This document shows, piece by piece, positions 15,120 through 27,289 of a stretch of 64,000 nt of DNA. The stretch lies in NCBI RefSeq assembly GCF_933775445.1, contig NW_026089527.1, positions 310,001 to 374,000 of the forward strand. Reading direction: 5' to 3'. The notes under the pieces are model-generated. The model ran no database searches, was not told where the DNA came from, and saw nothing but the letters and a program-made list of their open reading frames with translations. Position 1 is the first letter of the stretch. Every line of letters starts with the position of its first letter. A program made the translations under genes and the position numbers. The DNA comes from Argentina anserina (lineage: Eukaryota; Streptophyta; Magnoliopsida; Rosales; Rosaceae).

Positions 15120-17108
15120 GATACGCAAACGATGTAAAGATACACAATTGGAATAGTAAAGATACGCAAACGATGTAAAGATACTCAGTTTGAAAGAAAC
15201 ACACTCCCACACTTGCAAAACTCTCAAATTCAATAGAAACTCGCATCAGAAGACTTACAGAAAGATACTCAAACGAGAAATGAAAAGATACACAATTGGA
15301 ATAGTAAAGATACGCAAACGATGTAAAGATACACAATTGGAATAGTAAAGATACGCAAACGATGTAAAGATACTCAGTTTGAAAGAAACACACTCCCACA
15401 CTTGCAAAACTCTCAAATACAATAGAAACTCGCATCAGAAGCCTTACAGAAAGATACTCAAACGACAAAAGAAAAGATACACAATTGGAATAGTAAAGAT
15501 ACGCAAACGATGAAAAGATACACAATTGGAATAGTAAACATACGCAAACGATGTAAAGATACTCAGTTTGAAAGAAACACACTCCCACACTTGCAAAACT
15601 CTGAAATTCAATAGAAACTCGCATCAGAAAGCCTTACAGAAAGATACTCAAACGAGAAATGAAAAGATACTGAATTGGAATAGTAAAGATACGCAAACGA
15701 TGTAAAGATACACAATTGGAATAGTAAAGATACGCAAACGATGTAAAGATACACAATTGGAATAGTAAAGATACGGAAACGATGTAAAGATACACAATTG
15801 GAATAGTAAAGATACGCAAACGATGTAAAGATACTCAGTTTGAAAGAAACACACTCCCACACTTGCAAAACTCTGAAATTCAATAGAAACTCGCATCAGA
15901 AAGCCTTACAGAAAGATACTCAAACGAGAAATGAAAAGATACTGAATTGGAATAGTAAAGATACGCAAACGATGTAAAGATACACAATTGGAATAGTAAA
16001 GATACGCAAACGATGTAAAGATACACAATTGGAATAGTAAAGATACGGAAACGATGTAAAGATACACAATTGGAATAGTAAAGATACGCAAACGATGTAA
16101 AGATACTCAGTTTGAAAGAAACACACTCCCACACTTGCAAAACTCTCAAATTCAATAGAAACTCGCATCAGAAGACTTACAGAAAGATACTCAAACGAGA
16201 AATGAAAAGATACACAATTGGAATAGTAAAGATACGCAAACGATGTAAAGATACACAATTGGAATAGTAAAGATACGCAAACGATGTAAAGATACTCAGT
16301 TTGAAAGAAACACACTCCCACACTTGCAAAACTATCAAATACAATAGAAACTCGCATCAGAAGCCTTACAGAAAGATACTCAAACGACAAAAGAAAAAAT
16401 ACACAATTGGAATAGTAAAGATACGCAAACGATGAAAAGATACACAATTGGAATAGTAAACATACGCAAACGATGTAAAGATACTCAGTTTGAAAGAAAC
16501 ACACTCCCACACTTGCAAAACTCTGAAATTCAATAGAAACTCGCATCAGAAAGCCTTACAGAAAGATACTCAAACGAGAAATGAAAAGATACTGAATTGG
16601 AATAGTAAAGATACGCAAACGATGTAAAGATACACAATTGGAATAGTAAAGATACGCAAACGATGTAAAGATACACAATTGGAATAGTAAAGATACGGAA
16701 ACGATGTAAAGATACACAATTGGAATAGTAAAGATACGCAAACGATGTAAAGATACTCAGTTTGAAAGAAACACACTCCCACACTTGCAAAACTCTGAAA
16801 TTCAATAGAAACTCGCATCAGAAAGCCTTACAGAAAGATACTCAAACGAGAAATGAAAAGATACTGAATTGGAATAGTAAAGATACGCAAACGATGTAAA
16901 GATACACAATTGGAATAGTAAAGATACGCAAACGATGTAAAGATACACAATTGGAATAGTAAAGATACGGAAACGATGTAAAGATACACAATTGGAATAG
17001 TAAAGATACGCAAACGATGTAAAGATACTCAGTTTGAAAGAAACACACTCCCACACTTGCAAAACTCTCAAATTCAATAGAAACTCGCATCAGAAAGCCT
17101 TACAGAAA

Positions 17109-17243
17109 GATACTCAAACGAGAAATGAAAAGATACACAATTGGAATAGTAAAGATACGCAAACGAGAAATGAAAAGATACACAATTGGAATAGTAAAGA
17201 TACGCAAACGAGAAATGAAAAGATACACAATTGGAATAGTAAA
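17109..17243 (+). repeat. 45-bp subunit variant, three tandem copies (locus 3)
   Basis: Copy of locus 2 at +2124 within the second 2124-bp unit. It lacks the private A seen in locus 2. Confidence 0.9.
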
Positions 17244-18653
17244 GATACGCAAACGATGTAAAGATACACAATTGGAATAGTAAAGATACGCAAACGATGT
17301 AAAGATACTCAGTTTGAAAGAAACACATTCCCACACTTGCAAAACTCTCAAATTCAATAGAAACTCGCATCAGAAGACTTACAGAAAGATACTCAAACGA
17401 GAAATGAAAAGATACACAATTGGAATAGTAAAGATACGCAAACGATGTAAAGATACACAATTGGAATAGTAAAGATACGCAAACGATGTAAAGATACTCA
17501 GTTTGAAAGAAACACACTCCCACACTTGCAAAACTCTCAAATACAATAGAAACTCGCATCAGAAGCCTTACAGAAAGATACTCAAACGACAAAAGAAAAG
17601 ATACACAATTGGAATAGTAAAGATACGCAAACGATGAAAAGATACACAATTGGAATAGTAAACATACGCAAACGATGTAAAGATACTCAGTTTGAAAGAA
17701 ACACACTCCCACACTTGCAAAACTCTGAAATTCAATAGAAACTCGCATCAGAAAGCCTTACAGAAAGATACTCAAACGAGAAATGAAAAGATACTGAATT
17801 GGAATAGTAAAGATACGCAAACGATGTAAAGATACACAATTGGAATAGTAAAGATACGCAAACGATGTAAAGATACACAATTGGAATAGTAAAGATACGG
17901 AAACGATGTAAAGATACACAATTGGAATAGTAAAGATACGCAAACGATGTAAAGATACTCAGTTTGAAAGAAACACACTCCCACACTTGCAAAACTCTGA
18001 AATTCAATAGAAACTCGCATCAGAAAGCCTTACAGAAAGATACTCAAACGAGAAATGAAAAGATACTGAATTGGAATAGTAAAGATACGCAAACGATGTA
18101 AAGATACACAATTGGAATAGTAAAGATACGCAAACGATGTAAAGATACACAATTGGAATAGTAAAGATACGGAAACGATGTAAAGATACACAATTGGAAT
18201 AGTAAAGATACGCAAACGATGTAAAGATACTCAGTTTGAAAGAAACACACTCCCACACTTGCAAAACTCTCAAATTCAATAGAAACTCGCATCAGAAGAC
18301 TTATAGAAAGATACTCAAACGAGAAATGAAAAGATACACAATTGGAATAGTAAAGATACGCAAACGATGTAAAGATACACAATTGGAATAGTAAAGATAC
18401 GCAAACGATGTAAAGATACTCAGTTTGAAAGAAACACACTCCCACACTTGCAAAACTCTCAAATACAATAGAAACTCGCATCAGAAGCCTTACAGAAAGA
18501 TACTCAAACGACAAAAGAAAAAATACACAATTGGAATAGTAAAGATACGCAAACGATGAAAAGATACACAATTGGAATAGTAAACATACGCAAACGATGT
18601 AAAGATACTCAGTTTGAAAGAAACACACTCCCACACTTGCAAAACTCTGAAAT

Positions 18654-20959
18654 TCAATAGAAACTCGCATCAGAAAGCCTTACAGAAAGATACTCAAACG
18701 AGAAATGAAAAGATACTGAATTGGAATAGTAAAGATACGCAAACGATGTAAAGATACACAATTGGAATAGTAAAGATACGCAAACGATGTAAAGATACAC
18801 AATTGGAATAGTAAAGATACGGAAACGATGTAAAGATACACAATTGGAATAGTAAAGATACGCAAACGATGTAAAGATACTCAGTTTGAAAGAAACACAC
18901 TCCCACACTTGCAAAACTCTGAAATTCAATAGAAACTCGCATCAGAAAGCCTTACAGAAAGATACTCAAACGAGAAATGAAAAGATACTGAATTGGAATA
19001 GTAAAGATACGCAAACGATGTAAAGATACACAATTGGAATAGTAAAGATACGCAAACGATGTAAAGATACACAATTGGAATAGTAAAGATACGGAAACGA
19101 TGTAAAGATACACAATTGGAATAGTAAAGATACGCAAACGATGTAAAGATACTCAGTTTGAAAGAAACACACTCCCACACTTGCAAAACTCTCAAATTCA
19201 ATAGAAACTCGCATCAGAAAGCCTTACAGAAAGATACTCAAACGAGAAATGAAAAGATACACATTTGGAATAGTAAAGATACGCAAACGATGTAAAGATA
19301 CACAATTGGAATAGTAAACATACGCAAACGATGTAAAGATACTCAGTTTGAAAGAAACACACTCCCACACTTGCAAAACTCTCAAATTCAATAGAAACTC
19401 GCATCAGAAGCCTTACAGAAAGATACTCAAACGAGAAATGAAAAGATACACAATTGGAATAGTAAAGATACGCAAACGATGTAAAGATACACAATTGTAA
19501 TAGTAAAGATACGCAAACGATGTAAAGATACTCAGTTTGAAAGAAACACACTCCCACACTTGCAAAACTCTCAAATTCAATAGAAACTCGCATCAGAAGA
19601 CTTACAGAAAGATACTCAAACGAGAAATGAAAAGATACACAATTGGAATAGTAAAGATACGCAAACGATGTAAAGATACACAATTGGAATAGTAAAGATA
19701 CGGAAACGATGTAAAGATACACAATTGGAATAGTAAAGATACGCAAACGATGTAAAGATACTCAGTTTGAAAGAAACACACTCCCACACTTGCAAAACTC
19801 TGAAATTCAATAGAAACTCGCATCAGAAAGCCTTACAGAAAGATACTCAAACGAGAAATGAAAAGATACTGAATTGGAATAGTAAAGATACGCAAACGAT
19901 GTAAAGATACACAATTGGAATAGTAAAGATACGCAAACGATGTAAAGATACACAATTGGAATAGTAAAGATACGGAAACGATGTAAAGATACACAATTGG
20001 AATAGTAAAGATACGCAAACGATGTAAAGATACTCAGTTTGAAAGAAACACACTCCCACACTTGCAAAACTCTGAAATTCAATAGAAACTCGCATCAGAA
20101 AGCCTTACAGAAAGATACTCAAACGAGAAATGAAAAGATACTGAATTGGAATAGTAAAGATACGCAAACGATGTAAAGATACACAATTGGAATAGTAAAG
20201 ATACGCAAACGATGTAAAGATACACAATTGGAATAGTAAAGATACGGAAACGATGTAAAGATACACAATTGGAATAGTAAATATACGCAAACGATGTAAA
20301 GATACTCAGTTTGAAAGAAACACACTCCCACACTTGCAAAACTCTCAAATTCAATAGAAACTCGCATCAGAAAGCCTTACAGAAAGATACTCAAACGAGA
20401 AATGAAAAGATACACATTTGGAATAGTAAAGATACGCAAACGATGTAAAGATACACAATTGGAATAGTAAACATACGCAAACGATGTAAAGATACTCAGT
20501 TTGAAAGAAACACACTCCCACACTTGCAAAACTCTCAAATTCAATAGAAACTCGCATCAGAAGCCTTACAGAAAGATACTCAAACGAGAAATGAAAAGAT
20601 ACACAATTGGAATAGTAAAGATACGCAAACGATGTAAAGATACACAATTGTAATAGTAAAGATACGCAAACGATGTAAAGATACTCAGTTTGAAAGAAAC
20701 ACACTCCCACACTTGCAAAACTCTCAAATTCAATAGAAACTCGCATCAGAAGACTTACAGAAAGATACTCAAACGAGAAATGAAAAGATACACAATTGGA
20801 ATAGTAAAGATACGCAAACGATGTAAAGATACACAATTGGAATAGTAAAGATACGGAAACGATGTAAAGATACACAATTGGAATAGTAAAGATACGCAAA
20901 CGATGTAAAGATACTCAGTTTGAAAGAAACACACTCCCACACTTGCAAAACTCTGAAAT
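18654..20959 (+). repeat. Higher-order repeat, 1153-bp unit, two copies
   Basis: Units 18654-19806 and 19807-20959 match, including the private TGTAATAGTAAAG subunit at 19497 and 20650. A shortened relative (964 bp, one 189-bp monomer fewer) runs from 21610 to 22573. The first copy overlaps the end of the second 2124-bp unit, so the two amplifications shared sequence. Confidence 0.83.
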
Positions 20960-23721
20960 TCAATAGAAACTCGCATCAGAAAGCCTTACAGAAAGATACT
21001 CAAACGAGAAATGAAAAGATACTGAATTGGAATAGTAAAGATACGCAAACGATGTAAAGATACACAATTGGAATAGTAAAGATACGCAAACGATGTAAAG
21101 ATACACAATTGGAATAGTAAAGATACGGAAACGATGTAAAGATACACAATTGGAATAGTAAAGATACGCAAACGATGTAAAGATACTCAGTTTGAAAGAA
21201 ACACACTCCCACACTTGCAAAACTCTCAAATTCAATAGAAACTCGCATCAGAAGACTTACAGAAAGATACTCAAACGAGAAATGAAAAGATACACAATTG
21301 GAATAGTAAAGATACGCAAACGATGTAAAGATACACAATTGGAATAGTAAAGATACGCAAACGATGTAAAGATACTCAGTTTGAAAGAAACACACTCCCA
21401 CACTTGCAAAACTCTCAAATACAATAGAAACTCGCATCAGAATCCTTACAGAAAGATACTCAAACGACAAAAGAAAAGATACACAATTGGAATAGTAAAG
21501 ATACGCAAACGATGAAAAGATACACAATTGGAATAGTAAACATACGCAAACGATGTAAAGATACTCAGTTTGAAAGAAACACACTCCCACACTTGCAAAA
21601 CTCTGAAATTCAATAGAAACTCGCATCAGAAAGCCTTACAGAAAGATACTCAAATGAGAAATGAAAAGATACTGAATTGGAATAGTAAAGATACGCAAAC
21701 GATGTAAAGATACACAATTGGAATAGTAAATATACGCAAACGATGTAAAGATACACAATTGGAATAGTAAAGATACGGAAACGATGTAAAGATACACAAT
21801 TGGAATAGTAAAGATACGCAAACGATGTAAAGATACTCAGTTTGAAAGAAACACACTCCCACACTTGCAAAACTCTGAAATTCAATAGAAACTCGCATCA
21901 GAAAGCCTTACAGAAAGATACTCAAACGAGAAATGAAAAGATACTGAATTGAAATAGTAAAGATACGCAAACGATGTAAAGATACACAATTGGAATAGTA
22001 AAGATACGCAAACGATGTAAAGATACACAATTGGAATAGTAAAGATACGGAAACGATGTAAAGATACACAATTGGAATAGTAAAGATACGCAAACGATGT
22101 AAAGATACTCAGTTTGAAAGAAACACACTCCCACACTTGCAAAACTCTCAAATTCAATAGAAACTCGCATCAGAAAGCCTTACAGAAAGATACTCAAACG
22201 AGAAATGAAAAGATACACATTTGGAATAGTAAAGATACGCAAACGATGTAAAGATACACAATTGGAATAGTAAACATACGCAAACGATGTAAAGATACTC
22301 AGTTTGAAAGAAACACACTCCCACACTTGCAAAACTCTCAAATTCAATAGAAACTCGCATCAGAAGCCTTACAGAAAGATACTCAAACGAGAAATGAAAA
22401 GATACACAATTGGAATAGTAAAGATACGCAAACGATTTAAAGATACACAATTGGAATAGTAAAGATACGCAAACGATGTAAAGATACACAATTGGAATAG
22501 TAAAGATACGCAAACGATGTAAAGATACTCAGTTTGAAAGAAACACACTCCCACACTTGCAAAACTCTGAAATTCAATAGAAACTCGCATCAGAAAGCCT
22601 TACAGAAAGATACTCAAACGAGAAATGAAAAGATAGTGAATTGGAATAGTAAAGATACGCAAACGATGTAAAGATACACAATTGGAATAGTAAAGATACG
22701 CAAACGATGTAAAGATACACAATTGGAATAGTAAAGATACGGAAACGATGTAAAGATACACAATTGGAATAGTAAAGATACGCAAACGATGTAAAGATAC
22801 TCAGTTTGAAAGAAACACACTCCCACACTTGCAAAACTCTCAAATTCAATAGAAACTCGCATCAGAAAGCCTTACAGAAAGATACTCAAACGAGAAATGA
22901 AAAGATACACATTTGGAATAGTAAAGATACGCAAACGATGTAAAGATACACAATTGGAATAGTAAAGATACGCAAACGATGTAAAGATACTCAGTTTGAA
23001 AGAAACACACTCCCACACTTGCAAAACTCTCAAATACAATAGAAACTCGCATCAGAAGCCTTACAGAAAGATACTCAAATGAGAAAAGAAAAGATACACA
23101 ATTGGAATAGTAAAGATACGCAAACGATGAAAAGATACACAATTGGAATAGTAAACATACGCAAACGATGTAAAGATACTCAGTTTGAAAGAAACACACT
23201 CCCACACTTGCAAAACTCTGAAATTCAATAGAAACTCGCATCAGAAAGCCTTACAGAAAGATACTCAAACGTGAAATGAAAAGATACTGAATTGGAATAG
23301 TAAAGATACGCAAACGATGTAAAGATACACAATTGGAATAGTCAAGATACGCAAACGATGTAAAGATACACAATTGGAATAGTAAAGATACGGAAACGAT
23401 GTAAAGATACACAATTGGAATAGTAAAGATACGCAAACGATGTAAAGATACTCAGTTTGAAAGAAACACACTCCCACACTTGCAAAACTCTCAAATTCAA
23501 TAGAAACTCGCATCAGAAAGCCTTACAGAAAGATACTCAAACGAGAAATGAAAAGATACACATTTGGAATAGTAAAGATACGCAAACGATGTAAAGATAG
23601 ACAATTGGAATAGTAAAGATACGCAAACGATGTAAAGATACTCAGTTTGAAAGAAACACACTCCCACACTTGCAAAACTCTGAAATTCAATAGAAACTCG
23701 CATCAGAAAGCCTTACAGAAA

Positions 23722-23856
23722 GATACTCAAACGAGAAATGAAAAGATACACAATTGGAATAGTAAAGATACGCAAACGAGAAATGAAAAGATACACAATT
23801 GGAATAGTAAAGATACGCAAACGAGAAATGAAAAGATACACAATTGGAATAGTAAA
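23722..23856 (+). repeat. 45-bp subunit variant, three tandem copies (locus 4)
   Basis: Same triplicated 45-bp structure, 9667 bp from locus 1, in the displaced 3.2-kb block. Confidence 0.9.
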
Positions 23857-24651
23857 GATACGCAAACGATGTAAAGATACACAATTGGAATAGTAAAGAT
23901 ACGCAAACGATGTAAAGATACTCAGTTTGAAAGAAACACACTCCCACACTTGCAAAACTCTCAAATTCAATAGAAACTCGCATCAGAAGACTTACAGAAA
24001 GATACTCAAACGAGAAATGAAAAGATACACAATTGGAATAGTAAAGATACGCAAACGATGTAAAGATACACAATTGGAATAGTAAAGATACGCAAACGAT
24101 GTAAAGATACTCAGTTTGAAAGAAACACACTCCCACACTTGCAAAACTCTCAAATACAATAGAAACTCGCATCAGAAGCCTTACAGAAAGATACTCAAAC
24201 GACAAAAGAAAAGATACACAATTGGAATAGTAAAGATACGCAAACGATGAAAAGATACACAATTGGAATAGTAAACATACGCAAACGATGTAAAGATACT
24301 CAGTTTGAAAGAAACACACTCCCACACTTGCAAAACTCTGAAATTCAATAGAAACTCGCATCAGAAAGCCTTACAGAAAGATACTCAAACGAGAAATGAA
24401 AAGATACTGAATTGGAATAGTAAAGATACGCAAACGATGTAAAGATACACAATTTGAATAGTAAAGATACGCAAACGATGTAAAGATACACAATTGGAAT
24501 AGTAAAGATACGGAAACGATGTAAAGATACACAATTGGAATAGTAAAGATACGCAAACGATGTAAAGATACTCAGTTTGAAAGAAACACACTCCCACACT
24601 TGCAAAACTCTGAAATTCAATAGAAACTCGCATCAGAAAGCCTTACAGAAA

Positions 24652-24786
24652 GATACTCAAACGAGAAATGAAAAGATACACAATTGGAATAGTAAAGATA
24701 CGCAAACGAGAAATGAAAAGATACACAATTGGAATAGTAAAGATACGCAAACGAGAAATGAAAAGATACACAATTGGAATAGTAAA
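24652..24786 (+). repeat. 45-bp subunit variant, three tandem copies (locus 5)
   Basis: Copy of locus 4 at +930. Confidence 0.9.
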
Positions 24787-27154
24787 GATACGCAAACGAT
24801 GTAAAGATACACAATTGGAATAGTAAAGATACGCAAACGATGTAAAGATACTCAGTTTGAAAGAAACACACTCCCACACTTGCAAAACTCTCAAATTCAA
24901 TAGAAACTCGCATCAGAAGACTTACAGAAAGATACTCAAACGAGAAATGAAAAGATACACAATTGGAATAGTAAAGATACGCAAACGATGTAAAGATACA
25001 CAATTGGAATAGTAAAGATACGCAAACGATGTAAAGATACTCAGTTTGAAAGAAACACACTCCCAAACTTGCAAAACTCTCAAATACAATAGAAACTCGC
25101 ATCAGAAGCCTTACATAAAGATACTCAAACGACAAAAGAAAAGATACACAATTGGAATAGTAAAGATACGCAAACGATGAAAAGATACACAATTGGAATA
25201 GTAAACATACGCAAACTATGTAAAGATACTCAGTTTGAAAGAAACACACTCCCACACTTGCAAAACTCTGAAATTCAATAGAAACTCGCATCAGAAAGCC
25301 TTACAGAAAGATACTCAAACGAGAAATGAAAAGATACTGAATTGGAATAGTAAAGATACGCAAACGATGTAAAGATACACAATTGGAATAGTAAAGATAC
25401 GCAAACGATGTAAAGATACACAATTGGAATAGTAAAGATACGGAAACGATGTAAAGATACACAATTGGAATAGTAAAGATACGCAAACGATGTAAAGATA
25501 CTCAGTTTGAAAGAAACACACTCCCACACTTGCAAAACTCTGAAATTCAATAGAAACTCGCATCAGAAAGCCTTACAGAAAGATACTCAAACGAGAAATG
25601 AAAAGATACTGAATTGGAATAGTAAAGATACGCAAACGATGTAAAGATACACAATTGGAATAGTAAAGATACGCAAACGATGTAAAGATACACAATTGGA
25701 ATAGTAAAGATACGGAAACGATGTAAAGATACACAATTGGAATAGTAAAGATACGCAAACGATGTAAAGATACTCAGTTTGAAAGAAACACACTCCCACA
25801 CTTGCAAAACTCTCAAATTCAATAGAAACTCGCATCAGAAGACTTACAGAAAGATACTCAAACGAGAAATGAAAAGATACACAATTGGAATAGTAAAGAT
25901 ACGCAAACGATGTAAAGATACACAATTGGAATAGTAAAGATACGCAAACGATGTAAAGATACTCAGTTTGAAAGAAACACACTCCCACACTTGCAAAACT
26001 CTCAAATACAATAGAAACTCGCATCAGAAGCCTTACAGAAAGATACTCAAACGACAAAAGAAAAGATACACAATTGGAATAGTAAAGATACGCAAACGAT
26101 GAAAAGATACACAATTGGAATAGTAAACATACGCAAACGATGTAAAGATACTCAGTTTGAAAGAAACACACTCCCACACTTGCAAAACTCTGAAATTCAA
26201 TAGAAACTCGCATCAGAAAGCCTTACAGAAAGATACTCAAACGAGAAATGAAAAGATACTGAATTGGAATAGTAAAGATACGCAAACGATGTAAAGATAC
26301 ACAATTGGAATAGTAAAGATACGCAAACGATGTAAAGATACACAATTGGAATAGTAAAGATACGGAAACGATGTAAAGATACACAATTGGAATAGTAAAG
26401 ATACGCAAACGATGTAAAGATACTCAGTTTGAAAGAAACACACTCCCACACTTGCAAAACTCTCAAATTCAATAGAAACTCGCATCAGAAAGCCTTACAG
26501 AAAGATACTCAAACGAGAAATGAAAAGATACACATTTGGAATAGTAAAGATACGCAAACGATGTAAAGATACACAATTGGAATAGTAAAGATACGCAAAC
26601 GATGTAAAGATACTCAGTTTGAAAGAAACACACTCCCACACTTGCAAAACTCTCAAATACAATAGAAACTCGCATCAGAAGCCTTACAGAAAGATACTCA
26701 AATGAGAAAAGAAAAGATACACAATTGGAATAGTAAAGATACGCAAACGATGAAAAGATACACAATTGGAATAGTAAACATACGCAAACGATGTAAAGAT
26801 ACTCAGTTTGAAAGAAACACACTCCCACACTTGCAAAACTCTGAAATTCAATAGAAACTCGCATCAGAAAGCCTTACAGAAAGATACTCAAACGTGAAAT
26901 GAAAAGATACTGAATTGGAATAGTAAAGATACGCAAACAATGTAAAGATACACAATTGGAATAGTAAAGATACGCAAACGATGTAAAGATACACAATTGG
27001 AATAGTAAAGATACGGAAACGATGTAAAGATACACAATTGGAATAGTAAAGATACGCAAACGATGTAAAGATACTCAGTTTGAAAGAAACACACTCCCAC
27101 ACTTGCAAAACTCTGAAATTCAATAGAAACTCGCATCAGAAAGCCTTACAGAAA

Positions 27155-27289
27155 GATACTCAAACGAGAAATGAAAAGATACACAATTGGAATAGTAAAG
27201 ATACGCAAACGAGAAATGAAAAGATACACAATTGGAATAGTAAAGATACGCAAACGAGAAATGAAAAGATACACAATTGGAATAGTAAA
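27155..27289 (+). repeat. 45-bp subunit variant, three tandem copies (locus 6)
   Basis: Copy of locus 4 at +3433. The flanking block 22574-23500 recurs at 26197-27123 (+3623). The change from 3623 to 3433 shows loss of one 190-bp monomer in the later copy. Confidence 0.88.

Larger units (their letters stand above)
14020..15879 (+). repeat. Higher-order repeat, 930-bp unit, two copies
   Basis: Units 14020-14949 and 14950-15879 match monomer by monomer. Each holds the triplicated 45-bp subunit variant, an n = 2 plus CGACAAAAG monomer pair, and an n = 4 monomer. A second pair of the same type lies at 23687-25546. Confidence 0.85.
14950..19197 (+). repeat. Higher-order repeat, 2124-bp unit, two copies
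   Basis: Units 14950-17073 and 17074-19197 align throughout. Diagnostic monomers at 14950, 15608, 15880, 16530 and 16802 recur at +2124. I saw only scattered differences, for example CACACTCCCAC at about 15200 versus CACATTCCCAC at 17327. The unit embeds the 930-bp unit, so these are nested levels of amplification. Confidence 0.87.
23687..25546 (+). repeat. Second locus of the 930-bp unit, two copies
   Basis: Units 23687-24616 and 24617-25546 match each other and the 14020-15879 pair. The whole 13558-16800 segment reappears at 23225-26467 at a constant offset of 9667 bp, so this is a displaced copy of a 3.2-kb block. Confidence 0.83.
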
